DNA from: Sipunculus nudus
Lineage: Eukaryota; Annelida; Sipuncula; Golfingiida; Sipunculidae
NCBI GenBank assembly: GCA_026874595.1
Contig: CM049315.1
Coordinates: forward strand, 34,242,164 to 34,306,163
Direction: 5' to 3'
DNA: 64,000 nt
Shown: positions 44,577 through 56,805 of the stretch, one piece after another
How the letters are laid out: each line of letters opens with the position of its first letter
How positions within the stretch are numbered: the stretch's first letter is position 1
Notes under the pieces: generated by a model
Databases searched by the model: none
Seen by the model: only the letters and a program-made list of their open reading frames with translations
What the model was told of the DNA's origin: nothing
Position numbers and translations under genes: made by a program

Positions 44577-46735
44577 AAATTTGAACAATACAGGTGGCGC
44601 CACCAGTCTACAGAAACTGATGAAACATCTCATGATCAATATGTATGCCAAAAATCATGACCATCAGTGATGTAGTTAATCAGATATTTAATTTTTTATA
44701 TGAAATTTTTTACTATTCTGGGGGGTACTTTGGCGCCCCATAGCTCAAAGGATATGAGTAACAGAGACCTAATTTCTTCGTTTCCACGGAGACTTTTCAT
44801 AGGTCTCCCAGAATGTCAAGAATGAAGATTTTAGGTCCTGTCTCTACGATTTGTGCCCTGTTAACAGTCGTCACATTTTTAAAGGTCTCAAAAATAGAGA
44901 AAACAATTCGTAAAAAATTGAAAAATACAGGTTGGGCCACAAGTCTGCAGAAACTGATGAAACATCTCATGATCAATATGTATGCCAAAATTCTTCACCA
45001 TCAGTGATGTAGTTAATGAGATATTGAAGTTTTTGTATGAAATTTTTCACTATTCTGGGGGGTACTTTGAGGCCCCAAAGCTTGGAAGATATGGGTAACA
45101 GAGACCTAATTTCTGGTTTCCATGGAGACCATTCATAGGTCTCTCAGAATATCAAGAAAGAAGATTATAGGTCCAGTCTTTACGATTTGTGCCATGTTAA
45201 CAGATGTACACATTTTTAAAGGTCTCAAAAATAGAGAAAAAAATTCGTAAAAAATAAAAAAAATAGAGGTGGCGCACCCAGGCTGCACAGACTGATAAAA
45301 CACTCCATGATCAATATCCATGCAAACGATTTTGATGATCTCTGCATTAGTTGTGCATATACTTCAGCTTTTGTATCAAATTTCCATTATTCTGAGCCGT
45401 ACTTTGGAGTGCCACGGCTCAAAGGATATGGGTAACAGAGACCTAATTTCAGGTTTCCATGGAGACTTTTCATGGGTCTCCCTGTGTGTCAAGAATGAAG
45501 ATTCTAGGTCCAGTCATAACAATTTGAACCCTGTTGACAGATAACTACATCCTTAAAGGTCTCAAAAATAGAGAAAACAATTCGTAAAAAATCGAAAAAT
45601 ACAAGTGGCGCCACCAGTCTGCAGAAACTGATGAAACATCTCATGATCAATTTGTATGCCAAAAATCATGACCATCAGTGATGTAGTTTATGAGATATTG
45701 AAGTTTTTGTATGAAATTTTTGACTATTCTGGGGGGTACTTTGGGGCCCCATAGCTCAAAGGATATGGGTAACAGAGACCTAATTTCTGGTTTCCATGGA
45801 AATTTTTCATAGGTCTCTCAGAAAAAAATGAAGATTCTAGGTCCAGTTTTTACGATTTGTGCCCTGTTAACAGATGTTCACATTTTTAAAGTTCTCAAAA
45901 ATAGAGAAAAAAAATCGTAAAAAATCGAAAAAAACCGATGGCGCCTCCAGTCTGCAGGAACTGAGGGACCATCTCATGATCAATAAGTATGCCAAAAATC
46001 ATGACCATCAGTGATGTAGTTAATGAGATATTGAAGTTTTTGTATGAAATTTTTGACTATTCTGGGGGGTACTTTGGGGCCCAATAGCTCGAAGGATATA
46101 GGTAACAGAGACCTAATTCCAGGTTTCCAAGGAGATTTTTCATGGACCTCTCTGGATGTAAAGTAAGAAGATTCCAGGTCCAGTGGTTACGATTTGTGCC
46201 TTGTTAACGGACAGACGACCGGATGGCCGGACGGACGACGGACAAAGAGTGATCGCTATAGCTCAGATGACTTACAGTCAGCTGAGCTAAAAAACATATA
46301 CTGTTCTGCGGATTCGCCGATCCTGTTTTTTTCATGACTTTTATTTTGCAAATAAGATCGGCTTGCTAATTTGTGGTATGGTACATATTCGATAAAAGAA
46401 TTCTTAACCGTATTGAAAATGGACTAAATTTAGTGTTGATCATATACACCATTTCAAGAACTGGAACAATCTCTGTATTTTGCAAACAAGCGGGCAAACA
46501 AAAATCATGTATTGTGTCTCGACCGATAAAGAAAAGAAAATTGGCCAGCTCGAACCATATAATTTTGTTCCATAGTCCATTGAACGACAGAATGTGTGCG
46601 TGTGTGTCCTTGCTTTTTGTCCTCTCTCTGGACTGACGACGAGACACACGAAAGGCAGGAGCAGTTATCACCATAGCTCATATTGCGTTCAGTCAGGTTA
46701 GTTAATGACGTGACATTCATTGAATTCGCACTTAC

Positions 46736-49700
46736 CCTATCCTGTATGTTTATTTGCGCTCCTCGTTCCAGCAACAACGTACATATATCAGCATGTCCAT
46801 TTTCAGAAGCAAAATGCGAGGGCGTTCTTCCATCCTGGTTGGAAAACAAATGTGATTGTCATGCAACTTCAAATACTTAAAAATGCATTGTTTCGTCGAA
46901 TGTAATGTGCTGTATAGAAAGTATATAAGCCGTAATTGTAGGATGAACGCCTAAGAAAAGACACACCTTGATCGAATTTGTCTTACCTATGACCATCCTA
47001 TCCATATTAACAATTACCCTTTTACCAAACAAAAACGAAGATTCTTTAAGACATTGATTAGGTCAATGTAATATCGTTCATGTCTCTCCTTGTTCTAAGC
47101 ACGCTGTTCTCTGTAACCATTCGTTCAGTATGCCCTGGCTAAACTTATACATTTCTGTAACCGGAATTTGTTGCCAGGACCCTGAACTAAATTTAGACGA
47201 CATACTAACAAAGTGTCTGTACTACTCTCATTCAGATACCTCATTTTGTTGAATAATAAGCTTGAGGTTCTTACGTAATTTATAGAACTTTTAAGTAACA
47301 TTACAGGTTCTCCCAAATTGTGTCCAACATAGGTGTTTACATTTGTATATCTGTTTTCAGCTTTTAGAGTTTACGCTACTTGGGGTTAACTGCATTCCCA
47401 TATGTGTTTGAGAGGGACTTTGACAGATTAAATCATAACAAGAAACTTTAATAAGTGAAATTTATAGTAACAGAAAAGGTCATTTTTTCAATGCAATTAC
47501 GAATACAATAGATACACAGTAGATAAGTTTTGATACCTACTGTATCTGTAATGATAAAATAACGAGATAGGTCATAATTATCACTTGGACTTTATATTTT
47601 CCGCTGCTGAACTGTGAACTTCAGGTGGTTGTACAGTGTATTATAATTATTACTCAATATAAAAAAAACCTGAATATAAATTTACCTTATCCTTAAGGTT
47701 GACATCTGCTTTTCGGTCCAACAACAACATACACACATCTGCATGACCATTTTTGGAAGCAAAATGTAAGGCTGTTCTTCCATCCTAATTTGAAAGTGTA
47801 TATTTGTTAAAAACATATATTGTTTAAAGATAAAAGATATTTAAGTTGTATACCCCTGGGGTCAAAATAATAACCAATACATCCATGCAAAATTGACTTA
47901 CATTTGCTAACGAGATGGGTTTTTAAATATTCTTGCGGATCTGGGAATCTTGAGACCTGTTGGACTCTAACACTTTTAAAACTTAATTTTAAGCATTACT
48001 TCAAAAATATGACTTGGTGGTCAATAAGTTTGTTTGTAGAAATCATCATTAGAATAAATTAAACCATATCACATGAGCAGTCCATGCAAAATTACCTCTC
48101 CTGGTTGGTCTGGGATGACGTCATTATCAAGCAGAAGCTTGACCAGGTCCACATTACCTTCCATTGCTGCCATTCTGAGGATCTGCGACATCTTCAGATA
48201 AGGAATTACTTTTTGCACATTTGGTCTGTTACAATAATATTTATAAGAACTTGAACCCAGGAGCAGACTTAGCTGTCATTGTTATAATTATGACGTCATA
48301 ATGGTAACCATAGTTACACACGGATCCCCCTGCACCTGAGACATCCACATAATATTATTGTAATATAACATTCTACCATCATTACACATAACAGACCATG
48401 AAATCTCACTAGATCAAAATATAAGACAATATCTATATAAAAGCGGCACAGCCTATTCATAATCATTTCATACGGTAAGAGAATGTACAGGTCCGAGTGA
48501 ATATTAAAAACTAATTGTAAAAATACCTACGCTGACTGGTGAAATAAAAAAAATCACTTATGATGCAGAAATATACACTCATAAAAAAATCCAACACAAT
48601 ATTTCCACAATGAGATTGATAAACAGAATACATCCCTCTCTGAATATTTAAATGAAAAGGTCATATTCAAAACGTACCTCCACGTTTTCCATCAGAGCAC
48701 GGTCCCGGGCAATCACTGCAAAAATGTAATAATTTGAAAATTTATCAGCAAGAGACCTAAGTGTCTTATGATCGCGCTTTACATCCGGCGCAGTATACAG
48801 GTTTAAATTTGCTGATCCATGATATGATCAGGGAACTTGTAAATTGTTGATAGCCGCTGTATGGTGGTTATGATAATATTTAGGAATACATGCGAACATC
48901 AGGGATTCAGCCCATTCAACGAGTTCTATCAATGCTATCAATGCTATCAATGCTATCAATGCTATCAATGCATGAAGCTACGTTTTATTTTGCATACTTT
49001 AGTGAGCAACAATTACTGACTGGCTGATGGGAAAAAAAGGTATGAATGCCAAATATTTACACTTTTTGATTTTTAAAAAAGAGAAAAACACATATAGAAA
49101 GTAGGTCAATGTATATCGGGACCAAAGGCTATTTATGCATATTCCTCACATGACCAATACGTCTGCAAAGTTTCTGATGACAGTTGTAGGCGCTGTTGAT
49201 ATCATCGTTGCTGTTTTGATCATATCAGCATCTCAACAGTTCAATAATCCACTTAAATTTTATATTTTAAACAGGGTTAAACCTAAACTCAAAGTATTGT
49301 ACAATCCTAAACTATTTGCTCTAACTTGATTGGTTTGAGTTTGCGAAGTTCAGAGGTCTCTAACCATGATAAAAACATACCGGATATGAAGGATAAACCT
49401 CTAAAGTTTATCAAACGCTTGAAAATTACTATTACTTGTTAAAAAGGGAAACATGAAAATTTACGTGAAAATAGGTGAAACAGGTCACAGCGACCCATTT
49501 AACACGTTGTGAGAAATCTTACAGAAAAGCATCTTAAAGCCAGATTAAAATATTTTTGCCATAAAAGGTAACAAATACGCCCGCCAGATTAATATCAAGG
49601 TACGGATAAAGTTTTAGTTACCTAGTTTTTCATGTTTACAGATCCTAAGAAAATTATTAGGAAGAATATGTTACCTACCTTCGTATGTATTTGGGGAATG

Positions 49701-52639
49701 CAACTCCATCTGAACGCCATACTTCTTCAGGGGCCAACCAGAAAATACTTGCGTCCAAAGCAGGAGTAGAATCTGTAACATTGCTTGGGACGTCTTCCCT
49801 TCTCTGACCACGTTTCTGAGTTGAAACAATGCTTCTTCGTCCCGGACATAAAGAAGCTGGGCGATTGATCCGTGGTTACACGCTATCAGCTTGGTGTTGT
49901 CTGGTAGCTGCTCACTGAGATATTTAAGGATCTTTATATTGATACCCTTCTCTTTCTGATTACCCCCTGTATTTACCCCTAAGTGGAGACCGAGCAGTGA
50001 GTTTAGTCCCCTGGCGATTACGCTGTACAGGTGCGAGCTGACACTCGGGGCCTCGTCTCCTAACTCTGCTGTCTTCTTGAATATTCCTGCTTTTAGTACT
50101 GCCAAGTTAGAAGCTGGGTGAGAAAATGTAAGGAATATAAGGGCACATGACAGTCATATTAATGGCCGAAATCGTATACTTTCCTCAGTATTATGGATTG
50201 ATCTTTTTCTATATTAGAGTGCATGAACCCGCATAACTGTAAAACAGATCAAATACTTCGTATACCAATGTCTACGATACATTCATAGTAAGGTATTTAT
50301 GTATGTTGTGGTAAAGATGCGAAAAAAAGACACTCGTCTCTTCTGGTATGAAGTTGCACGTCTATGACGATAAAATACCTTTAAAGGCATTTACCTCAAA
50401 ACGTAAGAAAATGCGCCCTCTTTCTTAATAAAAAATAACAGGGGAAAAGGTTGTATTAGGTTAAATATGGAAAATTTTAGAAGGCATAATTCAGAATAGT
50501 AAGACTGCAACAAGAATAATATATTAATTTATCATTTCTCAGTGATGTTCAAAGAATCTTTAAATGTGACCTCTGAAATATGTGAATGTCAAATTAGTCT
50601 TGAAAACATATTTGACATAATGACAACTTAAATTTTGACATTCCAGGAATAACATAAAAGTCAATCTACTTACAAAAGCATGTCTTGAAGAAATCCTCCC
50701 TGGATTTCATCACTAATGGACTGCAGAGGAATTTACAGGTGAGGTTGTGAGCCCGCTCATTAGTCTCCCCTAGGTGTTCCAACATATCCTTCACCTTCTC
50801 TTTCACGGGACTTTCCTTATCCCACGTCTTCTTCTCTCGAAGTTCATCGTCATTTAAAATGTCCAGAACAACTGATTGCTTGGGAAGAACCTGAGGCATA
50901 CCGTACAGCACTGGTTGCATCCGCGTCCAGGAGAGAGGTCCGTTGTCTTCTATATACACCCAGATTGTATTACCTCTGAATTTGGATATAATCTCCTGTT
51001 TAGATGATATTTGTAAAACTCTGACAAACTGACGGAGGCGGTTCTTAACCTCCATGTCTGTGTCACATGAGGTTAGTGCAACAACTGGTAAAAGTTGTTT
51101 TACGTCTTTTACTGCTTTCTCCAAGGTCGTAACTACATTTTCATAGCGAGGCCCAAACTGAACACCGGTAACATCAAATAAAACTTGCATTTTGCAGCGA
51201 TCTTGTTCTGTGGATGCAAGACGCGCATTTTTGAATGACATGGGAGCGGGAATGTAATTAAAACTTTCTGTATCATGTTCCAAATGCATTTCCCAGTCTC
51301 TCTGTACCGCGTTGCCAAGAAAGAAAATTTTGTTTGGCGGAGATATGCACCCAGATGTGTAAGCCGTGATGGTTTCCATTTGGTCGTTGCTGCCCCTGTT
51401 TATGGTACAGCCTTGCACTGTGTCCGATACCACGTACAACACTGATACCTTTTTTGGCTTTCCTCTCGGCAGTACCACTGGTTCTGGTATTGAATTGATC
51501 AGGAGAGTCACGGTGTTCAGATCGAGGCTTTCCATATCTGATTCGTTCATAATCTGGTCTACCACGTCCCCATCTATGTACAACAGGGATTTCCGCATGA
51601 CTTCTAAAGTTGCGTTTATTCCAGGATCATTCGGATCGTCAGATCTTGCCACGGGAACGATACGAGGCTTTTCTAACCTGTACTGGTCCTTGTCCAATCG
51701 ACCTGTTTAATAAAACAGTGATAAATAATTAATACATGTAATATAAATGAACAAGGATTTTTTTAAAGCAATATGTGTGTGAGCCACCGTTTAACTGCAG
51801 TAAATGTCCTTATACTTACTCAAAACTTCTAAACGGCCTTAAGCTCTCCCACATGATTGGACATTGAACTTTGGTCTTATTAAAAGAACATGCTGAACGA
51901 TTTTAAAGTGAGCTTTATAAAGAAACCACAACAGGAGTAAATTTTTAAATATTTTCGAGTTAATCAAATGTCTATATAAATATAAATTACCAACCCTCTA
52001 CATCATTTATGGTACGATTTAATGAAATCCACTTTTTATAGCCATTTTATAAAAATTATGCAAATTTAGCCAAAAACTTAATTAGTTCATGTGCAATCAA
52101 AACGGCAGTTCTTCGACGTTTACTTTTTGTGTTCCACGTGTGTGCACGTGTGTATTAAACTTTTTTTCATCGGCATTAGCTGATGAAATTGATCAATAGC
52201 CTTATAACACAATAACCTTAAAGAAAATCATAGACTCAAAAATGAACAGAGGCAAAACATTGGTCATACTTTCTATGATTTCGGCCAGATAGCAATGATC
52301 GTTTTCTCGGAGTGTCTTCAGAAACAAACTGAACTGGTTTGGAGAACCTCTGGCAAGTTCATCGAGGAGAAAGGAAGCTTGTCCCACTCCTTCCCCCTTC
52401 AACTACAATAAAAATCAGTTAATCTAGCATAATCTTATTCTTATTAAAAGATGACATTGTCTCCTTGTACAATTAAATTCTGCTCTTTTTAAAGTGAATA
52501 TATGAACATTTCGTAAAGGAAAATCAAATTATTTTGTCATAATTCCGAGTTTTGAAGTGAAAAATTTCATACTGGTCATTTTGTGCGTTTAATAACTAGT
52601 ATTTCCAAGAATTGCATTACTTAGCTTACAGACTGTAAA

Positions 52640-52681
<42 letters not shown>

Positions 52682-52990
52682 TTAACCCCATAGGCCATAC
52701 TAAACAAGTGGATTACAAGACAATTCAAGGGATAAAGCAAGGGATCATTGTTGTTAAATTACACAGTAAAGTAGAATCAGAAATGAATTATGAAATAACA
52801 ACAAAAGTTCAACACAAAATTTATAAAACTTTATATGCGTTCCAATTAAAAAACTTGCCTTTATGTTTCTTTGTTGAGTAAAAGAAATAACCTTTTTTTC
52901 AAGCAAAGCATCCAGCAGTGTTGTATTCCTCAAGTCCAGTTTGGTGGCGATTTCTGTTCTGTTTGAGTTGATGAGTCGTTCGTGTGCCAT
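46736..52990 (-). CDS. CARD and ankyrin-repeat protein with an unrecognised central region, eight exons seen
   Basis: Exons: 52990-52859, 52402-52270, 51702-50674, 50113-49679, 48715-48678, 48182-48096, 47784-47686, 46834-46736; all phases fit, giving 684 residues with no stop after the last exon. Residues 1-88 form a CARD, a death-fold adaptor used in inflammatory and apoptotic complexes: MAHERLINSNRTEIATKLDL, LLDALLEKKVISFTQQ, ASFLLDELARGSPNQFSLFL, KTLRENDHCYLAEIIES. Residues 89-576 contain no P-loop or other motif I know. Residues 590-684 are three ankyrin repeats, one per exon (MAAMEGNVDLVKLLLDNDV; DGRTALHFASKNGHADVCML; DGRTPSHFASENGHADICTL). Intron 1 has a GC donor. The 3' end is unresolved: the next compatible exons lead into E2F. 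Confidence 0.85.
48926..48970. repeat. Five perfect CTATCAATG nonamers
   Basis: CTATCAATG is repeated five times without a change in an intron of the CARD-ankyrin gene. Confidence 0.95.
49679..51702 (-). CDS. Unrecognised central region of the CARD-ankyrin protein (two large exons)
   Basis: A 343-codon exon (51702-50674) and a 145-codon exon (50113-49679). Features: alternating hydrophobic segments such as VSVLYVVSDTVQG, LLPVVALTSCDTDMEVKNRL and NTIWVYIEDNGPLSWTRMQ suggest alpha/beta folding; the second exon looks mainly helical (SSHLYSVIARGLNSLLGLHL, TSQAMLQILLLLWTQVF). No Walker A, kinase or protease signature is visible. It sits where NACHT or other STAND domains sit in CARD receptors but lacks their motifs. 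Confidence 0.7.
52270..52990 (-). CDS. CARD domain, two exons joined by a GC-AG intron
   Basis: Exon 1 has 44 codons from the ATG at 52990 and ends AACATAAAG|GCAAGT; only a GC donor keeps the CARD in frame with exon 2 (TTGAAGGGG after TTGTAG). The split is in the middle of the six-helix fold. The alternative GT site in AAAAAAAG|GTTATT would delete part of a helix. Confidence 0.8.
52642..52678. repeat. (GT)n microsatellite
   Basis: About 18 uninterrupted GT units, in intron 1 of the CARD gene. Confidence 0.95.
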
Positions 52991-53870
52991 AATATTCTCA
53001 ATGTTGTTTTAAATTGGCCTACCTACAAGAAAACACGCATAATTTACCTCCAGTGGGTATCATATTTAAACATTTATAATTAAATTCTGCAAATGTTGTT
53101 GATTTTATTTTCCAATATAATCAAGAATAAACCTAATAACACTTTTTTTATATTTAACTTGAACTTTACAGTCAAAAATCGTAATTTTCAATATGGCTAA
53201 AAAGAATCAAGAATAAACCTTATTACACTTTTTTTATATTTTACTTATCCTTTGTTGTCACAAATCGTAATTGAAAACAGTATTTACAAGGGCCCAAAGA
53301 CCTGATGCTAACCTTTGAAGTTTTGCGAGTGACAAAAAGTAAGCTTCATCGAATCGTGTCATTTATCTTATCTCCATAACTTGATGATAAACTTATAAGA
53401 AATATAAGAACCTGCAGTTATTTTCGAAAGTTTAACTGTTTGTTACGACAGTTGTATTCTGATTTCACAAATATGTGTCAAAATTAACATTGGAGTAATG
53501 TTTGTTTCTAAATTTTGCATAAATACATGTTGGCATGGTGAGCACTATTTCAATTTTGCCACAGCAAGATGACTCTTTCATGGCTACTCTATTCAAAATT
53601 ACTGACATGGACAGAAAAACCTAAACTTAAGAAAAAAAACTATAACGTGTGACTTAATTCCAATGATGAACATAATAGTTCATGCGTCCTCGAGAGTTAT
53701 GCTGATTTTCTTCAAATATTACTTAATGACAGGGATACTCTGCACATTTTTGCACATATTTTTTTTTATTTCACCATGACTGCACATGTATAATAAACAA
53801 AAATGCTAGGAAAGGTAAAATGTTCACTTGTCCCAATTTCCTCTATATTCATGCACCAATGGAATATATA

Positions 53871-53935
53871 ATGTTCTTAGAAATACTACGACGGAATAGC
53901 TTGACCTGATGCCGTCATAGTATTTCTAAGAACAT
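53871..53935. repeat. 24-bp inverted repeat with one mismatch
   Basis: ATGTTCTTAGAAATACTACG and ACGG (53871-53894) pair with 53912-53935, with one mismatch, around a 17-nt loop. The flanks show no clear duplication. It may be a very short foldback element. Confidence 0.75.
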
Positions 53936-56728
53936 TGGAGGTATGAAGACTTTATTATAAATGGGGATTCAAGCGCCTGTGATTGGACTGTCCTCCTGAA
54001 AGCAGTATGCATACACTGGCACCGTGCAAGTATGGCAGCCGACAACAGATCAACTTATAGACTTGACCGTCAACCTGCAGGCGAGACATGTGGAACAAAA
54101 TAGTTTTTAGCCCTGTGATATGTTGCTTCGCTGCGTGTGCCATGTTTGACACACTTCTCAGCAACTGCAGATTTCGCAGGGCTATTACCAATAAGGTAAT
54201 ATAATATGGTCAAAAAATAGGTGGGACCACCCTTTTGCGATACAAATGTATAAACATTTTCAACATACACATATATAAAAATGTCAAAATGAACATATAT
54301 AAAAATGTCATCACAATTTGTTACGCACCTGTTTAAAAAGGCTAATTACAGGCGACAATCAACTGATGATAGATCACGGGCGACAGGTGACGGGCGACAT
54401 ACGAACACCGCGCTCATAGGTGATATAATTAATATCAAAGCAACAATAAGCTAACCCCTACCAAACGTTCAAACATTCCTAGTATTTTTATATCTTTATG
54501 TTTTACTCTTTTATAAACCAGTTCCATTACATGTATATATTTTGTATTCAAGGTTACTTATATACCTCCCAGATTATTAGTGATGAATCTGACAGTAAGC
54601 CATTCAATTTTCGTAGTTATTCGTAGTTTACATCGCCATCAACAGATGGTAGCACCTTGTGGTTTCGTAACCTGCCAGAAGATGGACGATTTGGCATTTG
54701 AACGCCCTAAAGAACTTTGATATTTTTATATGGTCCCGGGAAGGGGATTTCCAGTAGAAATCCTGTATGAATATATTCCACTTTATGTGGCTGTTGCAAT
54801 AAAATACAGTCAGCGTGTCAGGATACATATGATGAGTTCATAAGGCTGGTTATTTAATTGCCTCTCGATATGACTGTCTGCCCCAGGCGAAACTTGCCAT
54901 GATTTGAGCAACTAACCGTTTTACAACAGTTACACGTCGTCTTAATACATCCCCCTAAAGTGACAATCCTGGGGCGGATTCATGAAGGATGCAACCCGGG
55001 AAAATTAACGAAATTACAAGACACAGGTCCTCTGGCCGGGACATGTGGAGGGTCCAGGCCGCAAGGTTTAACACCTGAGAAAAGGTTACGGCGGCGGTAA
55101 AAGGGTCGGTCGATCCAGACCCCTCTGCATCCTCTCCTGTAATCACACCTTAAAAATTATTACATCACAGTCTGTATGTTGGACACTTTTCTAAAACTAA
55201 TTTTACCTCGAGTCCTCTGATTTGGATATATATACCAGAGAGTTTGGAGCCGCGGGTGGGAGAAATTAAATATAAGCAATTTATTAAAGTGAGAACGGTT
55301 GGAAATATACCTGTATGTTTAATATATAAACTGATAACCTCATAGAGTGGTCTGCTTTGAAATATAAACATTCTGCTTATTGCTTAATGAATAATCATAT
55401 ATAAATCAGGGACAGTGTACTGTAAATTGTTCATGTTAATATTGATTAGATAATTGGATCTTAAATTTCATGTAAGTTTGAAAATGGTATATCCTTTGCC
55501 TCTCAGTTAATTTATATCATGCTTCATACTGTGCACGCCTATCGTTTTGATTAAAATTAAAAACACAGTGACGTGATCTGAAGTTTTATTAAGCTTTGCA
55601 GAGGGCTAAAATAGGGTATAATATTTATCAATTTTGAACACAAGATTCTGTTAATGCAATAAATACTTAGTAAATCTTGAGAGTGGTACAGCTTGTGATA
55701 AATAGTGGGAAAATGGTCAAAATACTGCATTTGAAATGCATTTTTTATGTTTTATTTGTCAACATTTTTCCATACCATTGAGGGGGAGAACCCCCCCCCC
55801 CCCTTCAAAAACGCTCGACAACCTACATCTACGAGTTTCTTTAATCTATTCTAATCACACCTTAAGCATATATAACGGGCTGGTGTTTTCTAAAACAAAT
55901 TTTCTCGGAGTTCTTTGATATATGTATTAAAAAATTACACGGCAAATATCAAGCCCATTACTTACTGGAAATCCCCTCACCTGGTCCACGTGAAATTTGG
56001 GTCACCGATAGGGCGCGCGCAGTATTAAACAGGCTTATGCTTGGAAATCCCCTCAAAGGCTCCGGGTAAAACTTGAGGCCATCCGGAAGGTACTCTTATT
56101 TAATAATGGGTCGAATGATGCTCCCTTTGCGTTCCCGCTTGGTGGGGGGTGGGGGTGGGGGACTGAGCCACAACAATTTAAACCCACTATGACCCTCACA
56201 GAGTGCATCCCGTACTGACAAACAGTAGAGCAATGCCTTCGTACAGTCCCTTTCTTTATGACGAAGCGACACGGTCACTTTATAAATATGACACTGAGCC
56301 AATGGAACAGAACATTAAAGTTGACAGTATATATAAATCTGGGTGATAGAAATGTATCTAACTTGTGTACATTACCTAAAGTAATGTCGGTCGAAGTTCC
56401 CAATGTTTATATTGAGTTACACGAAAAACCGTCTCCTCTTCCTTGACATCGTGACTGCTGGAAATCCCACTTGGTACATGGTATTTACCTTCAGTCTGCC
56501 CCATGTGACCCGACTCAGCCTAGCGTATCCAGGTATTACTTCAGGGGTCGTTTCAAAATATCAGATCTTGAAACATCATTATCCCAACGTGTAAAACAAT
56601 GCGCTACGAAATCGTAATTGGCTGACGTCACCTTGAATCGTAAATACAACGATACATATACATGATATTAAAAGGACAATGTGGTGGCACTGACAGATGA
56701 TTGGCACCAAAAGTGTGCTTTTGTGTGA

Positions 56729-56730
<2 letters not shown>

Positions 56731-56802
<72 letters not shown>
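56731..56802. repeat. (AT)36 microsatellite
   Basis: An uninterrupted AT run of 72 bp, able to form cruciforms and likely to be length-polymorphic. Confidence 0.95.

Positions 56803-56805
<3 letters not shown>

Larger units (their letters stand above)
40040..46293 (+). mobile_element. Family Y element, 6.25 kb, with two nested insertions
   Basis: The left end AAACAAGTGACCCATGGGTC then ATGACGCTCAGCTGA and the right end GCTCAGATGAC...GTCAGCTGAGCTAAAAA match, in reverse, the ends of the copy at 8964-15075. The interior has about nine units of roughly 340 bp; GGGTAACAGAGACCTAATTT recurs at 42359, 42703, 43043, then, with one or two changes, 44752, 45089, 45427, 45769 and 46097. A GACG/GGCCGG microsatellite precedes the hairpin end. 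A LINE (40396-42352) and a 1.37-kb element (43205-44576) are inserted in units; the 1709-bp gap between 43043 and 44752 equals one unit plus the second insertion. It lies in the intron between the ankyrin exon 46736-46834 and the exon at 39271. Non-autonomous; class uncertain. Confidence 0.75.

Noticed and set aside
46505-46735. Extension of the last ankyrin exon as a terminal exon of the CARD gene
   Set aside because: The frame stays open past 46736, but a strong GTAAGT donor sits there and the extra residues show no ankyrin pattern. It remains possible only as intron retention.
54955-55146. Minus-strand frame with acceptor-like and donor-like borders (EDAEGSGSTDPFTAAVTFSQ), a possible upstream exon of the CARD gene
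   Set aside because: The peptide matches nothing I know, the CARD already has a good ATG at 52990, and phase cannot be tested.
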